DNA of 64,000 nucleotides from Hypericum androsaemum (GCA_963995505.1 OZ023188.1:16505912-16569911); one strand, 5' to 3'; positions 46,127-58,108 are shown, counted from the first letter of the stretch. The notes: generated by a model not told the origin, from the letters alone. Numbers and translations are program-made.

Positions 46127-46568
46127 TGTTGGGTATGGAGACTTCGGAGTTACTGTTCATGTGTTGATTCGGCACTGTTCATGCGTTGACTCGGCACTGT
46201 TTACCCCCTAGGTTGTGGACACTATAAATACCCACTTCTTCGTCACTGTATCTTCTCCCTCTTCCTTGCAGAGACAGAGAGACGTTTCTAGAGAGAGAGA
46301 GAGTAGAGGAGAGAGAAACTACCATTGTTGAGCCTGCACAGCTCCAAAGTGTACATCGAGTGTATTAGTGACATTTCTCCTGGCTTGGTACGCCCCCGGA
46401 CGTAGATCGTTCAAGATCGAACCGGGTTACCAAATTTGTTGTTCTCGTTTGGGTGTGAGTCTTCTTTATTCGTAGTTGTGGTCGATCTCCTCGTTGTGTT
46501 CGTAGATCTTGCTCCGGTATTGTTCGTTGCGTTGTTTGGGTCCACGAGAAGTGGGTTCTTTCCCAACA
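46127..46568 (+). repeat. 3' LTR of copia element (442 bp)
   Basis: Same ends as the 5' LTR. Apart from the missing ~58 bp and a few bases of GA repeat, I count about 15 substitutions over roughly 440 aligned bases (about 3.4%), all transitions. Confidence 0.93.
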
Positions 46569-46573
46569 CTTGT

Positions 46574-49500
46574 GCCGCTCTCAACGCTGCCCATTTACGT
46601 CTGATTCCCAGAAGAAGATGATGCAGAACAAGCCCATCCCTCAAATCGACGAGGAAGAAGCTGTGTCTCCATTTCCATTCCTTTTTCCCAATTTAAGAGT
46701 CTTAAATCTTATTTGATGAAGGTCGCAAATTTATTTGGAGTTACTGTAATCTTTGCTTACTGCTTCCTCAAGCTTTTATTTTCTGTTTTAGTTGAAGCTT
46801 TGAGGCTTGGTGTCATTTTCTAATGTGTTTTTTTCTTTGAAATTAACGAGTTCTTTTATTTATCCTTTGAAAATGATATTCTATTATGTTTCGACCTTAA
46901 AAAATTGATGTGCCCTTATATTTTGTCTTTGAAAAATTAATGTATCTTTATTTTTTGACTGATGTATCATACATCGGTACATTGTTGAAGGTCCAGAAGC
47001 ACCGAATCTAATCCCGAGAATTCTCATGGATATTACGATAACAATAGCATTACAAACTGTTAAAAATTGCAATTAAAATTCCTTGTACTTACGGTTCTGT
47101 AAAAGGTTTTCTTTATTTTTTCCGAATTTTACTGTTGGAATTTTCTCTCAAATTTTTTTCCCTAAATTGTAAATATGCCTATAATCATTATTTTGCCAGA
47201 AAAAAGACACGGGTACCATATTTATTTGCGTTGACGCCCACCCAGCCACGACAAATTGAAAGATTCCCTTCAAGACAAGCGAATAGAAAATAGCTGGTAG
47301 GACCCGGTCGAACGGCGGAGAGACGGCGTCTCCCCTAACGGACGGTGTAGATGCCGCCAACGGATTCATGGAATCTCAGCCATCTGGGAATCGTAATTCG
47401 TACCGTCGCCGCCAAATTGACGGCCGTTACTTGACGTTGGCCGATAGGTTCACCCTTCACGCCCCTTTTCGTCTTTTCGAGTTGATGCTTTTTTAATGAT
47501 GTAAGATTTCTCCAAATTAAATCCTACATTCCACTTTTTGACTATAGCATAAGATAAAGATTAATTATATTTTTGTATAGTTATATACTGATTTATTACA
47601 CTTATAATTAATGATGTAGGAATATCAACATGCATTATCAAATAAAGTTCACCGGGGCAAAATTTGTTCGGACTTTGATTTCGCTAATGTGGTCATACAA
47701 GGCCACGATCAAGACACTATGATGATATATTAGAATCCACGTCTTCAACATAAAAGTCTAAGACAATGATTAATTGATTTTTTATACTTATAAAAGAACA
47801 ATTCACAGCTAACTATATAGTAACATAATAATAATTTAATATGTTTTTTCCAAAGTAAAAAACAACTTTCAGAAACTTAATAGTTAATACTGTGATTTGG
47901 ACGTCACTTCTTTTTTGTAAAGATAGTACCGGATAATATTTGTGATTTACACGTGCGAATCAGCGAGGCTGCACGTGTTTATTATATTGAACCACGTCTT
48001 ATACATGTTGGACACGTGTATTTTTTTACCCCTAAAAAAATAAGACACAAGGGACGTCTAGTTGGCTAAGGCTTAGTCCATAATGGCTTGTTAGGCCAGT
48101 GGGGTATCCACCTGTAAGATGAGGTAATTAAGCTCATTACAAGTGATTAGAATCTAAGCGACGAATCTCGGGCCTCTAAATTACGGCCAAGAAGTTAAAT
48201 TTGCAGTTTTTTTCACCCTAAAATTTACAAATCTTTCTCAATAAATATTTAAGATTGTTATGTTTTTAATAGTTCGAACCCAAATTTTTTAGTTTGAGTA
48301 AATGATGTTTGTTGATAGTTGTTACCGTCATGTTAAAAAAATTAATCAATCATAAAAAGTGTTTATGAAAATAATTACACTAATTTTTATAATGAGAATG
48401 CGTAGTCGTTGAAAGTCGAACTTCCTACTATTTGCATCCTCGTGCTGAGGACTTTAGCATCAAGTTCAATCTTCAACGACTACAAATACTTTTCATTTTG
48501 AGATCTTCTAAGCTCCATTAACCCACTTTAAACTAGAGGAGACCACAAGAAGACAACAAAAAATGAACCAAAGGTTTTTCTCTCCAAATAATTGACGAGA
48601 AGTGAGGTGGGGTAGACAAGAATAAGGCCGAAAGGGGACAAGAGAAAAGGTAACCAATTGTCCAATGGGAGCGATTTAGGGTATTACGTACTACCGCCTC
48701 TTTGTATCTTTTCAGTGCCTGTCTAGCCCAGTAAGGATTTGGTGTCCTTTTTACCATTCCCAAACTGCCCTCCTTTTTTATCTCGACAATGATGTTTTCT
48801 TTTTTGAAAAATCTCTAATTTAAAACGAATAAAATTTTTAAATAGTGATAAAGATGTCCCAAATTACGCTTAAATACTAGTCTATCATGCACCGATTACT
48901 AAAAATGCACCAAGGCCAGGACTATCCCCATCACCCCACCCAAACGCCTGGCTACTGCTCCTGGCTGGATTACCCATTCTACCCCTGGTATATGATAATT
49001 GGAGAAAAATGAATTGTTCTTGAACTTGGAAGAGTGGCTCTGGCTCCTTCTTTCTGTGCATTCCTATTTTTTTTTATCAAAACGAAAAAAAAATTCTTTG
49101 CTATTTATAACCAACGTGGAATTTGTACAAAATTTACCCCAAACTATGTCGTACTGCAGATTGAGCGAATGGAGCCAATCAAAAGTTCAATAACAAAAAT
49201 CCACATAATTTTATCCGTATTTCAACATATGATTCCAGTATTTTTTTTTGATACGTTATGATTCCAGAATATTTGGACATCTGCCAGACATTATGATGAT
49301 TTTCATGGGCTTTCGCATTAACTGAAACTACATCTAATCTCAAACAAACATATATGACGAAATTACATGTAACGTGATTAACTCTGCTAATACATTGTAC
49401 CAATGACATTTAGCAACTACTAAAATCTTCCTTAACAATGCTTAACCATAATTGATTTCCCATTGATTGAAACTGCATCTACTTTCAAACTAAAAAATAC

Positions 49501-50132
49501 GACAGCGTTACCCGTAATACAACATAATTGCTCATATTAGATTACTTTGGAAAGAATATATTGTAGGAAATTGTACTGATAAAAAACGTACCAACTTTAA
49601 TTGTATACCATATCAAGCTGCAGTTAATCAAACTTCACAAAACCAACACCAACAACACTTGGTGAACGCTCGTCAGATTTCAACGCTAGATGTAATGTAT
49701 ACACCACGCTCCATACGTGCCCGTCATTCATTAGTGCAAACATAACAAACCATTACTTTCCATATATACCAATCTCATTAAATAAGGCAACTCCTGAGAT
49801 TTTTTTCCTCAGAATTAAGCAAAAACATTCCAATTGTAGTCCTCACATTATAATAGAACACAAAAAAGGTGAAGCCCCTAAAAAGAAGAATATAAAAGGT
49901 GAAGGGCAGTTTGATAATTTTTCAATTCACTCCTCCCCTTTCCACCTTCACTTCACCCATCTCTCTCTCTCGAGGCCATCCGTCTTTCTATCATCAGGTG
50001 ATTCTTCCTTTCTTCTTCATTTAAAATATTAAACTAAAACCCCGTAAAAATCCCTTTCCTTTTTTTTATTTTTTAAAAAATAAAAAAAAATAAAATCAAC
50101 TCTCTCCGATGATCGGTTCCTTTCCGTAGGTC
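46574..50132. other. Intergenic DNA, no confirmed gene
   Basis: A GC-rich patch at 47260-47470 includes a 43-codon + strand ORF from ATG 47368 (MESQPSGNRNSYRRRQIDGR...), possibly an orphan first exon or promoter remnant. Three CACGTG G-boxes lie at 47950, 47972 and 48013. The rest is AT-rich without motifs. The last few hundred bases before 50133 presumably contain the promoter and leader of the TMEM131-like gene. Confidence 0.4.
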
Positions 50133-53100
50133 ATGGAGCTGGGGTCGTTAACGGTCACCGCTCCTCTCGCTCTCCAACGACGTCGTCTCTCCATGTACAA
50201 GCTCTCTTCTCTTTTTTCCCTCTAAATATTTTTTTAAATAATTTTCCCATCAGTAGCAACTTGTAGTTAATTTTGAGCTAATTATAAATAGTAAATTTTC
50301 TGTTTTCTGTTATATAGTTGGTTACGGTAAAGGTTATTTGCTTTAGATGGTAAGTGGGTAGCTCCAGGTCCCAGTAAAAACTGGGACAAAAATGGTTTTG
50401 TAATTAATTTTTATTTTATTTATTTAAGTTTCCGTGTTTGGATAAGTACGAAATGTCGTGAAAAATATATGGGGTTTATGGGTTTCCATTAATTAAAAAA
50501 AAATCGGGATATGGGTTGGGATTTGAAGGGGGTTAAAATATTTATGTTGGTGAATCTTGGCCTTTGTTTGTAGAGGTTCTGTTTTTTTTTTCCTTCCTTG
50601 GTTGGACTATTTATAGCAACTGGTTATCTGCTTTAAGTTGTAGTTATTGGAGATTGCAGAATTTCTGGGATGTTGGTTGACTTTGGAGTTCTGTGGTTTT
50701 GTTGGTTGGTAGTGTTCTATTGTTTGATTCTTGCGTTTGTTTGCTTTGGATCGTTAGTTTTTCGAGTTTGAATGGTGTTTGAATTGCGTATGAATCCAGG
50801 GGATTGCGCGTGGAGGGGAGCGTGTTCCGTTGCGTTCTGGTTCTGGCGTGCGCGATATTTTGCCTGGCTACATGTAAACCATGCTTGCTTAACAGCATGC
50901 AGCAATCAGTGGCAAATGATGCATGTGGTCCTTGTGTAGAAGATCGTATTGCAGGTTCCGAGGATACTGTTGCTGTCGATACGAGTTTTGAGCTTGCTGC
51001 TGGTGGTTCTATGCCCGAGATAAGTGCTGAAAGTATCTGTGCTAATCCTCACTTGTTATGCTTTCCATCAACTTTGACTGGTTCATTGCCCGGTGGATCA
51101 ACTCAGGATAGCAGGTGGGGAAATAGCACCTGGCCCTCAGGCATGGGTGTGTTTAGGTTGTTGAATGGCCGAACGGTTTCTTGTTCTTTGAATTCCGGAG
51201 AAGGGTCTGCAAAGTTGGTTAATTTTGGAGAAGATTTTGAACAGTCAGTTGAAGTGTTTGGTCAGGATCATGCCTCTTTGTCTCGATGTCCTAGACATAC
51301 TGACAAGCAAACGGGCATTAGTACAAAGAAGAACTCTGGGATGAAGAAATTGCCACCTGTGGACGTTCATCCGCCTGTACTTGATTGGGGGGAGAAGCAT
51401 ATATACTCTGTTTCACTGGCTTTCCTAACAGTGGCCAACACCTGCAACAAGAGCATTTTAACTGTCTATGAGCCATTTTCTTCCAATTCACAGTTTTATC
51501 CATGCAACTCCAGTGGGGTTTCATTAGGACCTGGTGAAGTAGCTTCCTTGTATTTTGTGTTTACACCAAGATCTCTGGGATTCATGTCAAGTCAAGTCAT
51601 GTTGCAAACAAGTTCTGGCGGCTTCTTCATTGAAGTGAAGGGCTTGGCTGTCGAATCCCCGTACAATCTCTCTCCACTAGTCACCTCACTTTTTCCTCAC
51701 AATGGGAGAGTGAGCGAGCGTCTGTCCTTTCTCAATCCTGACAATGAGAATCTCCGCGTGAAGGAAGTTAGTGCCTGGATGCTGGCTTCTAGAGGGAAAA
51801 TTTCTCATCAAACAGAAGCTACATGTTGGTTGGAAAACTTTAAGGATCCTGATGGGAACAGCCCACTTGATGATCTTGGGGATTGGCTCATTGTTGACAA
51901 TAGTGAAGCTGATTATGCACTGATGGCTATAAGACCTCAGGGGAATTGGGTGGTTGGTGCTCATCATACTGAATCCATCTCGGAAATAGATTTCTCGTAT
52001 GGCTTTCAAGGTCAAATGCTCGGTTCTTTTTGTATCCATTTGCTAAGGCCTTCTCTAAATATGTCTGACACAATCATAGTTCCTGTTGAAATTGTTTTGG
52101 AGAACTGGAAGTCTCAAGGTAGTAGTAGCATGTTTGTGCTCGACATGGATGAGATAACGTTCCCCAAGGTTCAGATGGGAGCGCCTTTCTCTAGATGGAT
52201 CAGCGTGAAAAATCCCAGTGAAGAGCCAGTTGTGATGCAACTGATTCTGAACTCGGGTGAAATTGTTGGTGAGTGTAGTGCAGATGATGGCTCTCTGCAA
52301 CCCTCAGAAACGAGGAACAGTTTCGCTGTGGAAGATGGAGCGGCAATGGAAGCTTATGTTCATCCACATGGCATAGCGTCCTTAGGGCCGATTGTTTTTC
52401 ACCCTACGAGGCAATGTAGGTGGAGAAGTTCAGCCCTGGTGAGGAACAATCTATCTGACGTAGAATGGATATCATTGACAGGATTTGGAGGGTCGTTTAA
52501 CTTAGTACTCTTTGAGGGTTGGAAATCAGTGATCTGGGTACGGTTGAGGAAATCTGCAGGAGCCTTTCTCCTTGCCGCTTTCTTTATCTCACTCATCATC
52601 TTTTATGTGTCCCCCCAAGTCACGGATTATGGCTACCAGGATCACTCGCATAATGATGACAAAACTTCACCCGACGCTGTACAAGGCGCCGGAAAGACCT
52701 TCCATATGCCTCGTGACAGGAGCAGAAGCAAGCTCTCTGCACCGCCTAGCTCGGATTCTCTTTTAAGTTCATCTGCGAAAGACAAATCGTCAAAGGACGG
52801 TAAGCATCCAAAGAGTCGAGTTCCAGTTCAGAACGGGACACCAAGCCATAAAAACCAGGACCAGTTTGTGCTGAACGGCGAACAAGCTGCAAGTGTGCTG
52901 TTAGCTGAGATCCCAGAAATGCTGAGTGCTTCCGCTCCCCAACCTTGTAACCTCACAATCCGGATTGGAAAAGAAAAAGGAAGAAGGCGAAGGAAGAGGA
53001 GAGGTCTCAATGGAGGTCTAAACGCGCTCGATGTTTCAAGTAGTCACAGTGGAAACTCAACACCTTCATCTCCGATGTCTCCTCTCGCATCTTCGACGCC

Positions 53101-53563
53101 TAGTTCCTCATGGTCACCGATCCCAAACATTGACCGTTCGGAGGCAAGAAGTCCATTTGGTCGAGCCGTTGAGTCCAAGGCAAAGGCCTCTGCGAGCCAT
53201 CGGATGGACGAGAGTCTCTCTGCTTCTGAAGGATTCACCTCAGCATCCAGGAACACCAACGGTAAACCTGTTCTGTTGCCTTCAGCTAGCACCCTAGCAC
53301 CATATGCCCGAGCCCCCGGGTCGAAACTTTGGAACCGGAAAGCCGTTAGCGTAGAGGCCAAGGTAGGAGATGAATATAGATATGACATCTGGGGTGACCA
53401 TTTTTCGGGGCTTAACGTGACCGGTCGTTCGAACGATGCTCCCACCGTGAAAGCCGCTGCGACTAAAAGTGATTCCAATAGCTTCTTTGTAAGGGGTCCA
53501 CAAGCCCTCATGGGAGGAAAGTCTCAACCAAAGTATGTCGGTTGCTTTCGAGCTGAGGGTTAA
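50133..53563 (+). CDS. TMEM131-like single-pass membrane protein, two exons, 941 aa
   Basis: Exon 1 is 50133-50194; a GT-AG intron (50195-50799, GTACAAG...ATCCAG) precedes exon 2, 50800-53563. The splice restores one frame and supplies the start, because exon 2 has no ATG before residue 54. Near the N-terminus VFRCVLVLACAIFCLAT looks like a signal segment. The TMEM131-type PapD-like lumenal domain follows (PPVLDWGEKHIYSVSLAFLT, then GPGEVASLYFVFTP). A membrane helix lies at about residues 607-628 (GAFLLAAFFISLIIFYV). The cytosolic tail is serine-rich, with KGRRRRKRRG and a conserved-looking C-terminus (YDIWGDHFSGL, SFFVRGPQ). Animal TMEM131 acts in secretory cargo export; the plant role is unknown. 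From memory, plant relatives are longer (about 1300 aa), with an extra lumenal stretch that seems lost at LFEG/WKSV (about 52513-52530). AATAAA overlaps the stop (53562-53567). Confidence 0.82.
50195..50799 (+). other. Intron 1 of TMEM131-like gene
   Basis: Starts GTACAAG and ends AATCCAG. Intron phase 2: exon 1 ends in AT and exon 2 begins with G, making ATG (Met21). It is T-rich as plant introns usually are. Confidence 0.7.
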
Positions 53564-54306
53564 TAAAAAGTCCAGTAATGTTTAAATAATCTTCTGGGTT
53601 CTTTACTTGCTTTAATAAGTCGATATAACAAATCGATCAAGTAGATCCGGATATCAGATATCAAATGGTATCAACAAAAAAATAATTCGACACATCACTC
53701 TTGAGACGATACCAATTCGCATGCATGCAACAATCTTAAGCCTTTGGAGCGTAGAGTTTGAATCGAGACTTTGACATAATCACGATTCACGACTATCGTT
53801 TCAAGCATGCAATGCGAAGTTTTTAGGGCAAATTAATCTGTGATTTGGTCCCTGTGTTAGGTAAATGATTTTTCCGTTTTTTGTGTTTGACATGATATTT
53901 AAATATTATTAACCGTTGGAAGAAAACTCGTACAGCTTTCCGGAGGCCAAGAAGACGAGAACGCCGACCTCGGCGTCGCACAGGTGACAGGACGGCGAGT
54001 TCGTTGGCCTTGTTTTTTTTTAGAATGAAAAAAAAAATCAGGTAATATTGCTTTGAGTTAAAATATTGCTTTGAGTTCGTTGGCCTTGTTGAAGAGGCCG
54101 CCTCGACGCTTGGAGGAGGAGGCCAGCCTGACCTGTCGCTGGTGTTATCTATATCCTTTTCAACTCGGTTGACGTTTTCCGTAATTTCAAAGCAATATTT
54201 TAAGAGTTTAGTAGGTTTTATATAGTGATATTTTATAAATCGATAATCTTTCTAATAAAAAGTTTCAGCTAAAATTTAATATATTATTAATAATACATTT
54301 TCAGTA
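53564..54306. other. Downstream flank of TMEM131-like gene
   Basis: Presumed 3' UTR and spacer. A local repeat TTGCTTTGAGTT.AAATATTGCTTTGAGTTCGTTGGCC is seen near 54048-54090, also partly at 53998. No gene. Confidence 0.4.
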
Positions 54307-54314
54307 AACATTAG

Positions 54315-54775
54315 CATGGTTTTAAAAAGTACGGTCCGACCGGTGGTCCGATCGGTTGGACCGTGAAACGGGCACAACACAGGGTCGTTTTTAGGCTTTT
54401 GACCGGGGTCTGCACTAACCGGACTAAATCTGGTCGGACCGGTCGATTTTGAGGTCCACCCTGACCGGTCGAACCCGGTTAGTACAAAAATGGGCGAAAT
54501 TGACTTTTTTTGGTGATTTTCGAGAAAAAAAATTGATTTGACAAGTTTATAAAGTAATTAATAAATAAATAAAGTAGATTTATAGAGTGGAGAGATAAAA
54601 AATTAAGTCTATTTTTTTGTATGGAAAATAAGTATATTTTAACCTACATATATATATATATATATTATTTAAAATTTTAAAAATTTTAAAAATTAAAATA
54701 TTTTTAGTCCGACCGGTCGACCCGAAAACGGTAGGAATTCCGGATCGTAGCTCCGGGCCGGGTTTTAAAACCATG
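54315..54775. mobile_element. hAT-type MITE (461 bp, 8-bp TSD)
   Basis: Ends CATGGTTTTAAAA and TTTTAAAACCATG are perfect inverted repeats between exact 8-bp duplications AACATTAG (54307-54314, 54776-54783). The interior has GC-rich GGTCCGACCGGT-type motifs at both ends and AT-rich DNA in the middle. No coding capacity. Confidence 0.88.
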
Positions 54776-54783
54776 AACATTAG

Positions 54784-55583
54784 TGATGTTCCCAATTTTT
54801 TATAAAATAATATTTTAAATAAATACATGTATTTTTTTGTAATTTACTAAATTAATTTGTGCTAAATTTACTTATTTAATAAATTTTGTATCATCATTCA
54901 TATTTTGAAATATCGTGATATGGTGATTGTGATCGTCATATTCTTTAAAAAAATATTTCTATCGAGTATAACATTTTTTTAGAGATAATGTAGCACGATA
55001 TTATAAGCCGAGATTTTAAATGATTTGAATATAGATAAAGTAATTTTTGATATATATATATATATAGATAAAAAAACTCAATTTTAATAAGTTTGAAACT
55101 GAAAAAAACATAAACCTCTATTATACAATAAATTTTTTGAATCGATATTTTGTAATAATTCCAACAATATCCACAAAAATTTGTGGTGTTAGCACTTAGC
55201 GAGTTGCTATCCCAGGAGGTCGCCACGTAGACTCAGATGAGAAGCGACCTCTTTGATCGCATCCATTTTTTTGCAATTTGTTTAAATTTTTGAAGAACGA
55301 TAAATTCATGGATTGAATTGGCTGGACATTGTACGTAACATGAATTGAACAGTGACCCTTTAATGCACAAGTCCACTTCTCGCTCCATCGATCATGGGCC
55401 TTCTAGTTAGCTCCGGATTGGATTGGTTTTTTTTGGTCCGGTGATTTTGCCTATCGGACATTGGAACCCAATATTTCCGAGTTAAACGACATCGTTTACG
55501 TACTTGTGCATAAGCTAAGTGCTGTCTAAACTGTCAAATGAGAGATAAAGATTGGAAAATATAATCATTGTGCAATTTACTGA
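54784..55583. other. AT-rich spacer
   Basis: No gene recognised; a short TATA microsatellite lies near 55051-55066. Confidence 0.45.
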
Positions 55584-56084
55584 TAATAAAAAGGGCAAAT
55601 TACCCTCACATCCCTGAGGTTTGGTCGCCCTCCCCCTAGGGTCCCTGACTTTTGGAAAAAGATTGTCCCGTCCCTAAGTTTTGATGATAATAGACTCTCG
55701 GGTCCCCGGCTGACATCATCGGCTCTTTTTTTCATTTTTGGTCATGGAAATGACCAAAATACCCTTAAACAAAAAATAATTTGTTTACCTTCTTCAACCT
55801 TTTACTCCCCTCCCCCTTCCGCTCCCGCTCCTCCCCTCCCCCTCCCCCTCCCGCTCCCTCTCCCGCTCCCGCTCCCGCTCCCGCCCCCCCTCCCCCTCCC
55901 GCTCCCGCTCCCCCCCTCTCCCCCTCCCGCTCCCTCCCTCTCCCCCTCCCCCTCCCCCTCCCTCCCGCTCCCCCCTCCTCCCCCCCTCCCCCTCTCCCCC
56001 TCCATCCCACTCCGCCGGCCGGACCGGCCACAGGCGTTGTCGCCGAGACTGCAGAACGTCGGCGTCCCGAACCCAGCGGAGCCC

Positions 56085-56463
56085 ATGGTCCAGCAGAAGA
56101 GGAGGAGCTCCACGGTGAGCGTGGACAACGTAGTATGCGCCGCGGGGCTGGACGGTAGCCCGTGGCCCACGGAGCAGGAGCGAGAATCGGACGACATGAA
56201 AGAGAAGCGGAGAGAGGAGGAAAACAAGGAGTACTTCAAGCACCACAAGGCGTCCCCCTTGTCGGAGATCGAAATGGCGGATACGAGGAAGCCGATCACG
56301 AGGGCGACGGATGGGACCGGGGGAAAGTACAGCGTGGGCCTAGTGGGGTGGTTACCGGAGCAGCTGGACACGGCGGAGGAGGCGTTTGAGAGGGCGAGGA
56401 GGATATGGCAGGAGAATGTGACGAGAGGGGATCCTGATTCCCCGCACGGGCGGGTCCTGAGGT
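56085..56463 (+). pseudogene. Captured fragment of a conserved plant protein of unknown function
   Basis: An open frame runs unbroken from before this point (56037) into the G-rich tract. From MVQQKRRSSTV the product reads like a real small plant protein: a basic, serine-rich start resembling an organelle transit sequence, then EQERESDDMKEK, then SPLSEIEMADTRKPI, WLPEQLDTAEEA and GDPDSPHGRVLRSLRG. I have the impression of a conserved plant family with this core, but cannot name it. No stop is met before the purine repeats, so the natural C-terminus is missing or was short. Codon-like GC content differs sharply from the flanks. Whether it is expressed from the element is unknown. Confidence 0.6.
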
Positions 56464-56465
56464 CT

Positions 56466-56790
56466 CTCCGGGGGGAGGGGGAGCGGGAGGGGGAGAGGGA
56501 GGGAGCGGGAGGGGGAGAGGGGGAGGAGTGGGGGGAGCGGGAGCGGGAGCGGGAGGGGGAGGGGGGGAGGAGGGGGGGAGCGGGAGGGGGAGAGGGCGGG
56601 AGCGGGAGGGGGAGAGGGCGAGGAGGGGGGGAGCGGGAGGGGGAGGGGGGGCGAGAGCGGGAGCGGGAGCGGGAGCGGGAGGGGGAGGGGGAGGGGGGGA
56701 GAGCGGGAGCGGGAGCGGGAGCGGGAGCGGGAGGGGGAGGGGGAGGAGGGGGTGGCGGCGGCGGGAGCGGGAGCGGGAGCGGGGATAAAA
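56466..56790 (+). repeat. G-rich GGGAGC/GGGGGAG tandem tract, G-quadruplex-prone
   Basis: About 325 bases of GGGAGCGGGAG and GGGGGAG-type units with dense G3+ runs, the inverted counterpart of 55806-56010. Long open frames through it are a by-product of the absence of T. Confidence 0.85.
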
Positions 56791-57007
56791 GGTTGAAGAA
56801 GGTAAAAAAATTTATTTTTTGTTTAAGGGTATTTTGGTCATTTCCATGACCAAAAATGAAAAAAAGAGTCGATGACGTCAGCCGAGGACCCGAGAGTCTA
56901 TTATCGTCAAAACTTAGGGACGGGATAATCTTTTTCCAAAAGTCAGGGACCCTAGGGGGAGGATGACCAAACCTTAGGGATGTGAGGGTAATTTGCCCTA
57001 ATAAAAA

Positions 57008-58086
57008 TCAGGATGACTACAAATTATTATTATTGGATGTTGTATATAAAAAATTGAACTTTGCCTGCCAGTACTTTTACCTTATTTTGTTTGATATTGA
57101 AATTTTAACTAATTTTATAATCAACAATTTAAAAAGTAATGGTACCAATTTTCATTTTTGGGATAATCGAGAATCAGGTGGTCCAAGAACCGGTAGTGGT
57201 GTGTGCTGGATTCTTACGAAATCTCTAGCCAGGGATCACGACTGGACTGATCATACGATCCTATCTGGTCAATTCGATCTTCCATCTTTGGCTTGATTTA
57301 ATAAATCCTGATCATGTGTATCCCCTTCCAAGTTGATGAAATTCATAATTTTTGTTGCGATCTACGTTTATTTGTTTGCTTGTTAGAGAATATAGCATCG
57401 AAAATAGCGAAAATATTACCCTACTTTTAGTTTGTTTTAAGATTTGAATTAAAATGTTTAGTTACGACGAGAGTGAATTTTTTTCATTCATTTGCAATTA
57501 TCTGCCGATTTTATCTACCAAACACTTATATCGGTGAGAATTTTTTTAAAAAAGTTTATAATTTGAATTCTTAAAAAAATATCAATATTTTTTAACCGAT
57601 TTTTTTGAAATTGAGACTACGTTAATGTTAAATACTTATTTTTAAAAAATAATGATAAATATTTATTTTAAAATTTTTTTCCACATTTCAAAGATCTCGT
57701 GTCGAACCCATAGAAAAAAAATCTACTGACTTGATCATGATGCTGTTCCCAATTGGGTTCAAATATTTATGCACAGCCAATGAGTGGTTATGAAATAATC
57801 GGGGTCACTTTTTTCTCTCTTTTGTTTTTGTGTATCCCACATTTCTGGCATTTCCATCGATTATTATGCATTCTTCAGTGTCTTCTTCCACTTTTTCACC
57901 TTTAGCTTTCGGCCTTTATCTCTCATCACGCCTCTCTCGCAAATCCAATGAGCCCTAAATTCCATGGTGGAGTGACTTGGGACCATGGCACACCAAAATT
58001 GTTCTTATATTGAATCGTGTGGTGGCAGATCCTTAGTAGTTTTATTGGTTGTTTAATTGGTCATTTTAGAGTTGACTTTGAGTTAC
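57008..58086. other. AT-rich intergenic DNA
   Basis: No gene or element recognised. Confidence 0.45.
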
Positions 58087-58108
58087 CGACTAATCAGGGG
58101 CGACTAAT

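Larger units (their letters stand above)
41620..46568 (+). mobile_element. Complete Ty1/copia retrotransposon, inactive (4949 bp)
   Basis: It has two LTRs with TGTTGGG...CCCAACA ends, a 5-bp target duplication CTTGT (41615-41619, 46569-46573), a tRNA-Met primer-binding site and a purine tract. The internal domain order gag, protease, integrase, reverse transcriptase, RNase H is the Ty1/copia order; the gag and pol motifs resemble the Tork/TNT1 group. The single gag-pol frame is broken. All parts are present, so this is a structurally complete but coding-dead copy. Confidence 0.95.
55593..56998. mobile_element. Pack-MULE with captured gene fragment (1406 bp, 9-bp TSD)
   Basis: Exact 9-bp target duplications TAATAAAAA (55584-55592, 56999-57007) flank TIRs of about 200 bp starting GGGCAAATTACCCTCACATCCCT. 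Inside them are a C-rich tract (55806-56010, CTCCCG-type repeats) and its inverted G-rich partner (56466-56790). Between these lies a host-gene-like coding fragment. The absence of transposase, a captured exon and 9-bp duplications together fit a Pack-MULE. Confidence 0.88.

Noticed and set aside
47148..47369. 73-aa minus-strand frame (MNPLAASTPSVRG...)
   Set aside because: No motif, no supporting splice or promoter signals; the opposite-strand 43-codon ORF is equally plausible, so neither is called.
50717..50905. Minus-strand frames opposite the TMEM131-like 5' region
   Set aside because: Shadow frames across the intron 1/exon 2 border without motifs.
55765..56849. Long glycine/arginine- or proline-rich frames on both strands
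   Set aside because: Apart from the captured fragment at 56085-56463, they are translations of the CTCCCG/GGGAGC tracts, which lack T and hence stops.
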